64,000 bases of DNA from contig NC_073745.1 of NCBI RefSeq assembly GCF_029784135.1, positions 239,354,191 through 239,418,190 of the forward strand, read 5' to 3'. Below, piece by piece: positions 9,608-21,304 of the stretch. The stretch comes from Toxorhynchites rutilus septentrionalis. Its lineage: Eukaryota > Arthropoda > Insecta > Diptera > Culicidae. The notes beneath the pieces were generated by a model. The model was not told the DNA's origin. It made no database searches and was given only the letters and a program-made list of their open reading frames with translations. The position numbers were made by a program, and so were the translations under genes. Within the stretch, counting starts at the first letter, position 1. Every line of letters begins with the position of its first letter.

Positions 9608-12600
9608 TTAACAGGTGGTTATCGAGTTGGCATTAACCACTGGTGGGCTTCCAGTATCGAGGAAAATGTGGAAATATCTAATCGTTACTGAAAATAATCT
9701 GCCAGTTCCTCTGGGAATTTTCAAAATATATTCATGTGAAAGAGTTTAATTGAATGTTTTCTATCCATGTAACACTGTGACCAAATATGTTTCAATCAAG
9801 TGCTGTTAACAGGTGGTTATCGAGTTGGCATTAACCACTGGTGGGCTTCCAGTATCGAGGAAAATGTGGAAATATCTAATCGTTACTGAAAATAATCTGC
9901 CAGTTCCTTTGGAAATTTTCAAAATATATTCATGTGAAAGAATTCATGTGAAAGAATTTAATTGAATGTTTTCTATCCATGTAACACTGTGACCAAATAT
10001 GTTTCCATCAAGTGCTATTAACAGGTGGTTATCGAGTTGGCATTAACCACTGGTGGGCTTCCAGTATCGAGGAAAATGTGGAAATATCTAATCATTACTG
10101 AAAATAATCTGCCAGTTCCTTTGGGAATTTTCAAAATATATTCATGTTAAAGAGTTTATTTGAATGTTTTCTTTCCATGTAACACTGTGATCAAATACAT
10201 TTGGTTTTGTGGTTTTTCAATCAATCGCAATTAACAGGATAGCTTCAGAAGATTATTCTTCCCCATCAGTAGGATATTTCGGATATTTTTTGCCTTCCAA
10301 ATTGCCATCGTAAACCACACCTTCTCTCGATTCAATCACACACAAAAAGCATACTTAAGCGATATTCTGGTGGTGAGACACATTCATTTTTCGTGAGGAC
10401 ATCGACAAGACAACATCGTTGCCTAACGTGCTGGAGGAGGTGGACGGCGAAGGATCGACACATACACGCGCAGAACTCTTTCCGTTAGGATGCCATTCAG
10501 CATCGAGAAAGTTCCGGAAAGATCTAATCATTGCTGGAAAATAATCTGCCAGTTCCTTTGGGAATTTTCAAAATATATTCATGTGAAAGAGTTTAATTGA
10601 ATGTTTTCTATCCATGTTACACTGTGACCAAATATGTTTCAATCAAGTGCTATTAACAGGTGGTTATCGAGTTGGCATTAACCACTGGTGGGCTTCCAGT
10701 ATCGAGGAAAATGTGGAAATAACTAATCGTTACTGAAAATAATCTGCCAGTTCCTCTGGGAATTTTCAAAATATATTCATGTGAAAGAGTTTAATTGAAT
10801 GTTTTCTATCCATGTAACACTGTGACCAAATATGTTTCAATCAAGTGCTCTTAACAGGTGGTTATCGAGTTGGCATTAACCACTGGTGGGCTTCCAGTAT
10901 CGAGCAAAATGTGGAAATATCTAATCGTTACTGAAAATAATCCGCCAGTTCTTTTGGGAATTTTCAAAATATATTCATGTGAAAGAATTTAATTGAATGT
11001 TTTCTATCCATGTAACACTGTGACCAAATATGTTTCCATCAAGTGCTATTAACAGGTGGTTATCGAGTTGGCTTCCAGTATCGAGGAAAATGTGAAAATA
11101 TCTAATCGTTACTGAAAATAATCTGTCAATTCCTCTGGGAATTTAAAAATACATTCATGTTAAAGAGTTTATTTGAATGTTTTCTTTCCATGTAACACTG
11201 TGATCAAATACATTTGGTTTTGTGGTTTTTCAATCAATCGCAATTAACAGGATAGCTTCAGAAGATTATTCTTCCCCATCAGTAGGATATTTCGGATATT
11301 TTTTGCCTTCCAAATTGCCATCGTAAACCACACCTTCTCTCGATTCAATCACACACAAAAAGCATACTTAAGCGATATTCTGGTGGTGAGACACATTCAT
11401 TTTTCGTGAGGACATCGACAAGACAACATCGTTGCCTAACGTGCTGGAGGAGGTGGACGGCGAAGGATCGACACATACACGCGCAGAACTCTTTCCGTTA
11501 GGATGCCATTCAGCATCGAGAAAGTTCCGGAAAGATCTAATCATTGCTGGAAAATAATCTGCCAGTTCATTTGGGAATTTTCAAAATATATTCATGTGAA
11601 AGAGTTTAATTGAATGTTTTCTATCCATGTAACACTGTGACCAAATATGTTTCAATCAAGTGCTATTAACAGGTGGTTATCGAGTTGGTATTGACCACTG
11701 GTGGGCTTCCAGTATCGAGGAAAATGTGGAAATAACTAATCGTTACTGAAAATAATCTGCCAGTTCCTCTGGGAATTTTCAAAATATATTCATGTGAAAG
11801 AGTTTAATTGAATGTTTTCTATCCATGTAACACTGTGACCAAATATGTTTCAATCAAGTGCTCTTAACAGGTGGTTATCGAGTTGGCATTAACCACTGGT
11901 GGGCTTCCAGTATCGAGGAAAATGTGGAAATATCTAATCGTTACTGAAAATAATCTGCCAGTTCCTTTGGGAATTTTCAAAATATATTCATGTGAAAGAG
12001 TTTAATTGAATGTTTTCTATCCATGTAACACTGTGACCAAATATATTTCAATCAAGTGCTGTTAACAGGTGGTTATCGAGTTGGCATTAACCACTGGTGG
12101 GCTTCCAGTATCGAGGAAAATGTGGAAATGTCTAATCGTTACTGAAAATAATCTGCCAGTTCCTTTGGGAATTTTCAAAATATATTCATGTGAAAGAGTT
12201 CAATTGAATGTTTTCTATCCATGTAACACTGTGACCAAATATATTTCAATCAAGTGCTATTAACAGGTGGTTATCGAGTTGGCATTAACCACTGGTGGGC
12301 TTCCAGTATCGAGGAAAATGTGGAAATATCTAATCGTTACTGAAAATAATCTGCCAGTTCCTTTGGGAATTTTCAAAATATATTCATGTGAAAGAATTTA
12401 ATTGAATGTTTTCTATCCATGTAACACTGTGACCAAATATGTTTCAATCAAGTGCTATTAACAGATGGTTATCGAGTTAGCATTAACCACTGGTGGGCTT
12501 CCAGTATCGAGGAAAATGTGAAAATATCTAATCGTTACTGAAAATAATCTGTCAATTCCTCTGGGAATTTAAAAATACATTCATGTGAAAGAGTTTATTT

Positions 12601-12640
12601 GAATGTTTTCTATCCATGTAACACTGTGACCAAATACATT
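9608..12640 (+). repeat. ~200-bp tandem array with ~1-kb higher-order repeat
   Basis: Monomers starting TTAACAGGTGGTTATCGAG occur at about 9608, 9806, 10018, 10653, 10851, 11049, 11666, 11864, 12062, 12260 and 12458. Spacing is 196-212 bp where adjacent. Two near-identical ~430-bp interruptions (from 10201 and 11214) create a ~1,013-bp higher-order unit. Each monomer contains an inverted repeat (GTTGGCATTAACCACTGG region) and the CTGCCAGTTCCTTTGGGAAT motif. The array lies entirely inside HEE copy E3; single monomers or pairs occur in E6, E9, E13 and E15. Confidence 0.9.
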
Positions 12641-13189
12641 TGGTTTTGTGATTTTTCAATCAATCGCAATTAACAGGATAGCTTCTGAAGATTATTCTTC
12701 TCCATCAGTAGGATATTTTCGTATCCAATATTGGATGCATAAAACCTTGTACCTCCAACGTAACGCTCTCGTTTTCGAAGTCCCCCAAATATTCATTTAT
12801 TCATTCATTCAGAATGGATTCAGATTGAACTTCAAACAAAGGATCACTGAATCAACGATAGTCCTACGTCACCATTGCGGTTATACCATAGATATAACCC
12901 ACTTTCTGTTTTCAATGAAAGAAATAGTGTATTTGATGAAAAATTCAAATTTCCAAATTTTTCAATCATAAAAAATCGAAAAATGGTGTTGAAACTTTTG
13001 GAAGGATTTTCGCATTTTTTTATGGGACACGCTGTAAATACTATCTTCGTTACAGAGCGCTTGAACTCACACCATAACGTCTTTCATCGTAGAATAAGAT
13101 GATGCGTATCGCATACGACAGTGAAGTCCATGAAGTTTAAAGTTTAGAGAAAAATACAAATACAATCAAATTTACAGAGCCAAAAAAAT

Positions 13190-13941
13190 GGGTGGGTGGG
13201 TTATATCTATGACAATACCGCAAGGTTGACGTGGGACTATCTTAGCTTAGCAATCATTTGTTTGTATTGATTAAATTTTTGATTGAATGAAACAATTTCC
13301 GAATTCAACTGAATTCAATATATTTGCTATGTGAGTGAAAAGATTGTATAATGCCATGTAAGGTCAATTCATGCATTGTGATAGATTATGTTCTTCGTTA
13401 CAAGTAAATTTAATGACAGTCAGTCCTTTTACGTTTGGTAGGATGACATTTTGGTTTTGAAGTCTGTGTTAGGCAAACACTTTTCAGTCGGAACAAAAAT
13501 GCCCCCAACTTTTATGTATTTGCAATGCCGATTTCCTCCAGGCCCCTTGATTTTGAAATCTCTGTTAGGGAACACATTTCGGTGGGAACAAAAGCCCTAC
13601 TTTCGTGTGTTTGCAATGCTGATTTCTCCAAGGCTGCTTGGTTTTGATGGCTGTGTTGGGGAAACCGCAAATCAGGCCAACCAAAACGAGGTAGTTATGG
13701 CGTTTAGATAACGCTTAACATTCTACAGTTATTCAATTGTTCATCTAATGAAAAACAACACTTTATTAATTCCGATAGAAGCGTAGAAATATTCCCTATC
13801 AATTGTTGCAAACTTTCCGATCCAGTAAGGAATGTTCATGTTATAAGCAGTTTCTCGGAATCTTTCATTTTTTCCTGCATGTTCTGTGTTTAGGTTTTTA
13901 TTTTACCCCCCATAGACTCCGGTTAGACGTAGTCCCACGTC
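13190..13941 (-). mobile_element. HEE copy E4, short, with ~95-bp repeat units
   Basis: The left end is GGTGGGTGGGTTATATCTAT, then TTGACGTGGGACTATC. The right end is GACGTAGTCCCACGTC followed by six A. The interior has two or three inverted units of the ~95-bp repeat (13450-13690). Both ends are well kept. It belongs to the subfamily whose GACGT end continues CTAACCGGAG and GGGGTAAAAT. Confidence 0.75.
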
Positions 13942-14108
13942 AAAAAATAAGCTTGTATCCGGAAAGGCAGCTTCGAAACCTGTCCATATTATATTTGACG
14001 AGAGAAAAAAGTGGTTCTACCGTTATGGATATCTACCACTCTAGAAAGAAGCTTCTATCCATCGGAGACGAATGAATCGAAAGATTTGAAAAGAATGAAA
14101 AAAATCGA

Positions 14109-15020
14109 GGGGGTTGTATCCGAGACATGACCGCTTAGGACGTAGGACTACGCAATCTTTTTTTTTTAATTTGTTGGTTTATCATTTCGGATATTATTTG
14201 CGAATACGTCGAAATTTCATAAATAACTCTCTAGTAGAAAAAACCCCTAAAAGATTTAATGGCTTGCGTGGTTTTGTAGAATCATTTCGAGAAGCAACAA
14301 TTCTTTCTTGCCTTTGCGAGAACAATACACCAATTGGTCATATGTCGCAATTTGTTTCTTTATATCAATGCACGCATTGCACTGATTATTTAACGAGAGA
14401 CATCTTCCGTGCATCGCCATTCAACAAGCATCAAACACGCGTCTAACAAATGCACACAGTTGCAGCGAGAAAAAAAGGAAACATCGCGAGAATGACCGTT
14501 TATAAAAAATCGTTTCTCGACTCTCGGTCGAACCCGTCAACAAAGCTAGGAGCTTCTTGCAGCAGAACAGAGCCGATGCGCACGAGAGCATATACGAATA
14601 GTGAAATATTCGCTAGCGTTCACAGCTCGAGGGGAAACATAAAACACAAAACGAGCAGAATAAACGACTTTTGTTGTTTCGGGCACAGAAAAATTCTAAG
14701 AATTTTTCTCAGAAGAGATGCAATATTTATACGCTAGCCTTCGTTGTTTCTATTCTAGCGATTGCATAAGTTGCCCGTTATCGACAGCTCTGTTCGGGAA
14801 AGCACAGAAATGGACAGAAAAAATGTATGGGGAAATGGGAGTGCTTCCAATTTTCATCAATTTAAACCATATATGGACTATGGGATTGTAATGTGTAGCA
14901 TATCAAACAAATCTTTGAAAATTTCCGGTTCGATTGGTATGCAAATTGTTAAAATCCGTTAACTTTATTTCATAAGAACGTGACCTGTTTTCTGATTTGG
15001 CACCCTTAATGTCCTACGTC
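14109..15020 (-). mobile_element. HEE copy E5 (variant ends)
   Basis: The left end is GGGGTTGTATCCGAGACATG then CCGCTTAGGACGTAGGACTA; the right end is GTCCTACGTC followed by AAA. It aligns with E2 over most of its length. On the minus strand a TATAAATATTGCATCTC promoter-like segment lies near 14720-14740. The interior ORFs do not match a known family. Confidence 0.65.
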
Positions 15021-15438
15021 AAAGTAAAGAATGAAAAAATGAAAAAAGCTTCTCTTGACTAATATTCTTTCTATGAAAAACTAGTTAACTCGTTGTTAAG
15101 CATCACGTTTCTAGAACGTCCCCCTAATACGGTAGCGCAGATGAAAGGACGAAATAATTGCATTTGCGAGTGTGGATGGGATAACGCAAAAGGTACACGA
15201 ACTTGATGAAAGATGCTTCTCCCTTCTTTAACTCTTCTCTATGTTGACACATCTCACAAAAAACGGAAACCGAGTATTCATTCATTTAGCGCTTGCGTCT
15301 AATTAGAATTCCCTCTAATTATGTAGTCTAACAAAAAACAGGAGCAGAAAAGAGTAGAACAAAAAAAGCGACGCTACACAACATCATTAACGACATGTAA
15401 ATGACCCGAGACCCAATAGTGAAAATAAGCATACTTAC

Positions 15439-15752
15439 GAATGATTATAATGAGTAGTACAACACCGATGATGCCCATGATGATCATCATCTTCATGTTG
15501 GCCCACCACTGCTTCCGCTTGAGCTTGCCCGCCTGCTGCTCGAACTGGGATGCCCCGTGCTGGAGCGCGTCCGCTCGCGAATCCAACTCCGACAGCTTTT
15601 GGTCCCGCTCGAGCACCTTTTCGACGTTGACGCGCATTATGCCGACCACTTCGTCCACCTGGGCCTGGGTTTGCTTGAGCCGGTTCGAGCCAGCGTTGTT
15701 GCTTCCGGTCGGCTGAGTGCTGCCGGACGGCGGGGGCGGTAATTTAGGAAAA
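15439..15752 (-). CDS. Syb: synaptobrevin (VAMP, R-SNARE), exon with SNARE helix and membrane anchor
   Basis: Synaptobrevin is the vesicle R-SNARE that zippers with syntaxin and SNAP-25 to drive membrane fusion. Read on the minus strand, the exon gives a proline-rich lead ([11 protein letters not shown]), then [20 protein letters not shown], the zero-layer arginine in LERDQKL, the [15 protein letters not shown] juxtamembrane stretch and a hydrophobic anchor starting [14 protein letters not shown]. This covers the whole SNARE motif and nearly the whole anchor. The 5' splice site after ATTC is GTAAGTATGC, a perfect donor. The acceptor I chose is AAAAG before TTTTCC, because FPxLPPPP resembles the fly Syb N-terminus as I remember it; a second acceptor (GGCAG) lies 33 nt downstream in the same frame. 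With the 29 coding bases of the first coding exon this makes 114 codons plus one base, so only a short C-terminal tail is missing. Family call is secure; Syb rather than nSyb rests on KQWWANMK and the proline run. Confidence 0.93.
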
Positions 15753-15759
15753 CTTTTCA

Positions 15760-18229
15760 GGTTAGATCGGATAGTATGGTTTCGGGTAATATGCTATTAG
15801 TACTTTGTTTCCGCTAGTCAACGCACACACGAATAGAGAAAAGCAAACTGGTATAGATTTTAAGACGACGATAGTGTTTAGGTTCTTCTGTTCTCAACTA
15901 CAGATCATAGACAATGAAAATGATACAAGCAAAATTTTGTTCAAATGGTCAAATATTTATAACATTTTGGAAAATATACTTATTATTTGTTTTTGTTTAC
16001 ATTTGACAATGATTTCTTACTTTAGACAATGCAACTCTCATTAGAATTCGCTTTATACATTATCGATTCCTGGCCGCAATAAACGATCAGTCTTTTTTAT
16101 AGATAATGCATGAATTTGATAGCGATGGACAATTATTGCCATGATGAATATTTTCGATAAAACTTAATTCTTTTAGTAATGCTTTTTCGCTAAAAATGAG
16201 TCCTTAAGTTCCTAAGTTCCATTCCGAACATTGTGTAGTTTTGCTTTTTTCTCCGACTGAAAATATGTGTTACTTATTTGATAAGAAAAATCAGAAAAAA
16301 TCATATACAATCAAAATAATGAAAACCGTCAACCACGTCTGAGCACTTCAGCGAAAACATACAAAAAACATTTCTTATAGAAAAAAACGGTTGTATTCAA
16401 AAAAAAAAAACAGTGACAAATAAGGGTTCACATGGAGGTTGCCATAGGGAAGTTTGATTTTTCGGTCTAAAAAGATCTTTTCATCTAAGTCTTTTCTCAG
16501 AAAATCTGTTTTAATTTTGAAGCATAATTTTACCTTTAGTATCAAATACAGCATGTAGCCATATGCTTAGAATTCGGATTCTGATAGAATTTTAATATAC
16601 TTAGAAATATTCGAACTTTCGTCGTTCAACCGTTTGACGATTCGGAAATTTCATAATTAAATTGCAATTGTAATGTTGAGGAGTGTTCGAATCGATTGGT
16701 GCAAAAATATCGTGAATTTCTCATGAAATGTCCAAGTGAAAAGCACTGTGAATTAGATACTTTTAGTGACGCGACCGATATCTGACGGATTTCATGCCAA
16801 CTCGTCTTAGAATTTGGCAGCACCATCTCAGATAGCAGTGAAACGTTGTGGGTGTAAAGACATAGGTCATTTAAGCAACTTTGCATACTTCGAAATAACA
16901 ATATTTTTTACAAAAATTTATAACTCGAAAACTAGAATATTCGCAAAATTCTGCTCAGAGGATGAAATTATTTCAATTTTCATAAAAAAATACCAAACAA
17001 ATTTTAAAGAAAAATTACACTGAAACAAACATTATTTTTATTTAAAAAAATTCAAATTCATTTTGCTCAAAAATGTATTTTTTTAAAATTCTCAAAAAAA
17101 AATGTGAATAGCCCTTACTATTTCCAACAAGTCACCCATACATCGGAAGATGGGCGCTGTTACAGGAAAAAGAAATTTTCTATCAACAACTTTTCAATGT
17201 TTTCTTTGAAAAAAATACTTCTAATCCTTATTTTATTTAAAGTCAGGATAGTGACATAGCGTATTCGACAAAGTTTTCGATCTTATCAAAATATGAACTT
17301 TTGTCGAAGACATCAACTTTTTAATTTTTATAATTTCTGGAATACGTTAGATTTTTGTATGGAGACTCCCGAAAAAATAATATTTTACTAGTAACATTAT
17401 TGTGTGTAAGTTTTCGCGGTTGAAATGTTCTAGAAATGTTTCTAAATAGAAAAAAGTTTTCAGGACATGTAAATCGCGATATCTATCTATACATATAAAA
17501 ATCACAGTGTTTGTTGTTGAACTCTTCCGAAACGACCCGACCGATTTTGCTGAAATTATGCACAACAAAATTGGTAGGCATGACACTATGTTGTAAACTA
17601 ACAGCGAAAATGATCATGTCAAATTTCAAAAACCGACCATGTACATTTTGTTTATTGGCCCAAAGAAATGATCTGTGAAAAGTTTCAGCTCGTGTTCAGC
17701 AGTGCCTCAAAGCACTCAAAGTTTTGATTTTTTGATCCTCGAAAATCTTCCAAGGGGGGAAGGAAATTTGGAAAATCGAAATTTTATTTTCGATGCCAAA
17801 TGTCTTAAAAATGCATGAAACATCGAGATCTGGTGTCATTTCGAAAAAAAATTTTTGACCGAAAATCGAAATTTTGCACAGGTCATTTTTATGGACCAAT
17901 AAACAAAATGGTACATGGTAATTCACAGAAATCAACAACGCAGACATACCATATTCGCCTCAGCTGAGCAAAACAATCAATGCTCATATCAATTTTGAGT
18001 TCTGCAATTCGATGTAAAACATTAAATACATTCGCAAGTCCGTGAATTAACGAAGCTATATTTTAAATTCAGAATACCGATGTGAATACCCCATTAAATG
18101 AAACCGACGAAATAATGCGCTACCAAATAGGGTACATCAGCTCAACTGAAGTTGTCTGGCGTATCGTTGGTCCCATTTCATGAACAGTAATTAATCTAGC
18201 CGTCCATCTGAAAACGGTAAGCACGTTTT
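15760..18229. other. intron segment, AT-rich, with old repeats
   Basis: There are no exons or RNA genes. An old repeat at 16890-17125 (ends AATAGCCCTTAC) recurs inverted at 29560-29760. The segment 17625-17915 is a third copy of the 2285-2560 repeat. Elsewhere I see nothing but A/T-rich sequence. Confidence 0.5.
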
Positions 18230-19232
18230 GACGTAGGACTACGTCTTTCATTTATATACCGGGGTGTAAAATCAAAATTTCGAAAACGAAAGCGTTACGC
18301 CGGAGACCGAGATTTTGAGTGTTAATAGCTCCTTAACAACTGAACGAAATGGTATGATAAACACTTCATTCGAAAGATAAAATGTCTACGCGTTCTATAC
18401 TTGTTACTTTCTGATCCAAAAACTTGTTTCGATAGTCTTAAATTTGCTTTCAAAACAGGCTATTGAAATCACCAATCGGTATATAAGCGAGCGCCGCTCG
18501 GAAATCCACTCAGTTCTAATTGAACAGCGGTTGGAGCATGTTGTCGCTGTTGTGGTGAAGCTCTTCATTTATCATGAAAGCGTGGATGAACGGTGTCACC
18601 AAGAGCCTGTTTGTGCACCTTAGTCCAGAAGGGAATCCATCAGGAGGAGAGTGATGCCACAAACGGTTCTCCGGGAAGATCTCACACACACACACACACA
18701 TACACGCACGGAATTCTTTCCGTTTGGATGCCATTCAGCATCGAGAAAGATCCGGAAAAAAATCTGCCAGTTCCTCTGGGAATTTAAAAATACATTCATG
18801 TGAAAGAGTTTATTTGAATGTTTTCTGTCCATGTAAAACTGTGACCAAATATGTTTCAATCAAGTGCTATTAACAGATGGTTGTCGAGTTAGCATAAACC
18901 ACTGGTGGGCTTCCAGTATCGAGGAAAATGTGGAAATATCCAATCGTTACTGAAAATAATCTGCCAGTTCCTCTGGGAATTTAAAATTACATTCATGTGA
19001 AAGAGTTTATTTTAATGTTTTCTATCCATGTAACACTGTGAACGATTCTGAAGATTATTCTTCCCCATCGGTAGGATATTTCCGTATCAAATATTGGATG
19101 CATAAAACCTTGTGCCTCCAACGTAACGCTCTCGTCAATGAATTCAGATTCAACTACAAACAAATGATCTATAAATCAACGATAGTCCTACGTCACCCTT
19201 GCGGTTATACCATAGATATAACCCACTTCCTG
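18230..19232 (+). mobile_element. HEE copy E6, 1.0 kb
   Basis: Ends GACGTAGGACTACGTC (after TTTT) and CCCACTTCCTG (before T7). It has the same layout as E3 but only about two ~200-bp monomers, plus a (CA)n microsatellite at 18670-18690. The TATA/Initiator pair is intact. Confidence 0.8.
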
Positions 19233-19546
19233 TTTTTTTCACCGAGACAACAATTGAACGGAATTGATATGGATTTTCTTCATTTCATTTTTCTACTTTA
19301 CGACAAAAATATATCCCTATTTCACTGTACATTTAACTTTTAAGAGATCAACATGTCAGTTACGTTAATAAAATACATTAAATCAAGAAATATTATACAC
19401 ACTTTCGTTCAAATCTTTTCATTCATTATGTTTTGTTGATCACATTCGATTAATTTTATAGATCGTTAAAACATACAAACACGCTTACAATACATTATAC
19501 ATGTTTCATTTAACACCCAAAAATTCACTAGAAATAGGGCCTGATT

Positions 19547-19860
19547 CTCGAATACACTTCGAATACACTTCACGGTGGAAACGGAATGAAACGTATCCAC
19601 GATGACAACGGTACGGTGTCGACATCTGGATACGAGATCAGTTTCCCATTAAACTAATCATTATAATATCAAATCATCTTTAGATAAAATTTTTGTATGA
19701 GATTATTCTATCGCATGAAGGAAACAAAGTTTTCCACTCACATTGAATACCAGTTTGATACGAAGATGTTAATTTAACTCGTATAACTCTCGTAACACGT
19801 AGTTCAATGGCGTGCCGTTTATTTCGTTTCCACCGTGAAGTGTATACGAGAATCAGGCCC
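19547..19860. mobile_element. MITE, ~50-bp terminal inverted repeats, ATA flanks
   Basis: The left end GGGCCTGATTCTCG continues with AATACACTTCACGGTGGAAA. The inverted right end reads GGGCCTGATTCTCGTATACA, then CTTCACGGTGGAAACG. The left arm carries a small duplication of AATACACTTCG. ATA sits directly outside both ends. The interior is non-coding. Confidence 0.75.
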
Positions 19861-20053
19861 ATAATTTATATCGCAGAACAACGTTTGCCGGGTCAGGTTA
19901 GTTCGGTTTCACAACAGATGGCGTAGCTCGATTATTATTCCAGTGAATCAAATTTCCAGACATTCGTTGGAAAGCTATTGTCATTGCGCGTCTTTTTCAG
20001 TATATGTCAAAAAGTTGAAGCGTAAACAACATAGTTTTTTTGCCACTTCGAAT

Positions 20054-21136
20054 ATGTCGAATTTCGTACCAACGAGAGTGTTTTTGCGGGGAGTGTTACT
20101 TCATTACTTCAATATGAAGAAAAATGCTGCGGAAAGCCATTGCATTTTGGTGGAAGTTTATGGGGACCATGCTCCACTTGAGCGAACGTGTCAGACGTGG
20201 TTTGCACGGTTTAAAAGTGGTAATTTTGACTTGGAAGACGAAGAACGTTCCGGGCCGCCAGAAAAGTTTGAAAATGAAGAATTGGAAGCTTTACTCGATC
20301 AAGACCCGTCATAAACGCAACAAGAACTTGCAGGTACACTTGGAGTACCTCAGCAAATCATATACGTTCGTTTAAAATCAATGGGAACGATCCGAGAGAT
20401 AGGAGATTGGGTGACGTATGAATTGAAATCACGAGACGTCGAACACCGTTTTTTCACGTATGAACAACTGCTCCTACGGCATAAAAGAAAGAGTTTTTTG
20501 CATCAAATCGTTACTGGCGATGAAAAGTGGGTTCATAACGACAATCCTAAGCGTCGGGCAACGTATGGATACCCCGGCCATGCATTAACATCGACGACCG
20601 CGCGGAACATTCACGGGCAGAAGGTTTTGCTGTCTATTTGTTGGGACCAACTGGATGTGGTGTACTATGAGCTGCTGAAACCGAATGAAACCATTACGGG
20701 GGACCTCTAACGACGACAATTGATGCGTTTGAGCCGTGCACTGAAGGAAAAACGGCCACAATACGAGCAAAGACACGATAAAGTAATTTTACAGCACGGC
20801 AGTGCTCGGCCGCATGTCGCGAAACTGGTCAAAACATACTTGCAAACGGTGAAATGGGAGGTCCTATTCCACCCGCCGTATTCTCCAGACATTGCTCCGT
20901 CCGAATACTACCTTTTTCGATCGATGCAATATGGCCTGGTTGACCAGCACTTCTCCAATTTTGATGAAGTCAAAATTGGATCGATTCGTAGTAAGCCGAC
21001 AAACCGGCCGATTATTTCCGCATAGGGATCCGTGAAATGCCAGAAAGATGGGACAAAGTTGTAACTAGCGATGGGCAATACTTTAAATATAAAATTTGTA
21101 ACCATTTTCGCAGAAAAAGCATTAAGCATTATTAAC
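20054..21136 (+). pseudogene. mariner transposase, near full length, inactivated
   Basis: Tc1/mariner transposases cut and paste DNA with a DDD catalytic triad after an HTH DNA-binding region. Here the N-terminal HTH half runs from the ATG at 20054. The first aspartate lies in VTGDEKWVHNDN (~20510). The second motif reads LQHGSARPHVAK, where H-D-N-A-R-P-H is expected, so the aspartate is gone. The third aspartate is in YSPDIAPSEYYLF (~20880). In-frame stops occur near 20312 and 20708, and the C-terminal part is shifted. Length matches a complete family member. Terminal repeats were not recognised. The 3' side abuts HEE copy E7 about 100 bp in from where that element should start, so this mariner replaced or entered its end. 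Confidence 0.85.
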
Positions 21137-21304
21137 ATTTCTTACTGGATCGGAAAGATGTTTGCATAAATTGACAGGGAATATTTCTACGCATCTATCA
21201 CAATTAATAAAATGTTATTTTTCTTTAGATAAACAATTGAAAAACTGTAAAATGTTAAGCGTTATCTAGACTCCCTAATTACCTCGTTTTGATTGTCCCG
21301 ATTT

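Larger units (their letters stand above)
9128..12908 (+). mobile_element. HEE copy E3, 3.8 kb, carries promoter and a ~200-bp tandem array
   Basis: The left end is GACGTAGGACTACGTC preceded by six T. The right end has AGTCCTACGTCACC, then the GGTTATA/TATAACC hairpin variant, then CCCACTTTCTG followed by T. The order inside is: conserved ~230-bp end, TATA plus Initiator promoter (9378-9413), a short leader, a CACACA microsatellite, the tandem array (9608-12640) and a 3' module with AACGTAACGCTCTCGTTTTC. It has no transposase, so movement must depend on proteins supplied elsewhere. It is the longest copy because of array expansion. Confidence 0.8.

Noticed and set aside
9491..9691. Short protein frame repeated in many HEE copies (MSPRACLCTLGQKGIHQEE type) as a conserved gene
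   Set aside because: It reappears only because the DNA repeats. The opposite and alternative frames are equally open, and stops and shifts differ among copies.
9608..12640. CRISPR-like array
   Set aside because: Units are ~200 bp, adjacent and wholly repeated with no unique spacers, in a eukaryotic transposon.
9128..12908. HEE as Helitron
   Set aside because: The ends lack the TC start and CTRR end, insertions are not between A and T, and two sites fit a 4-bp duplication.
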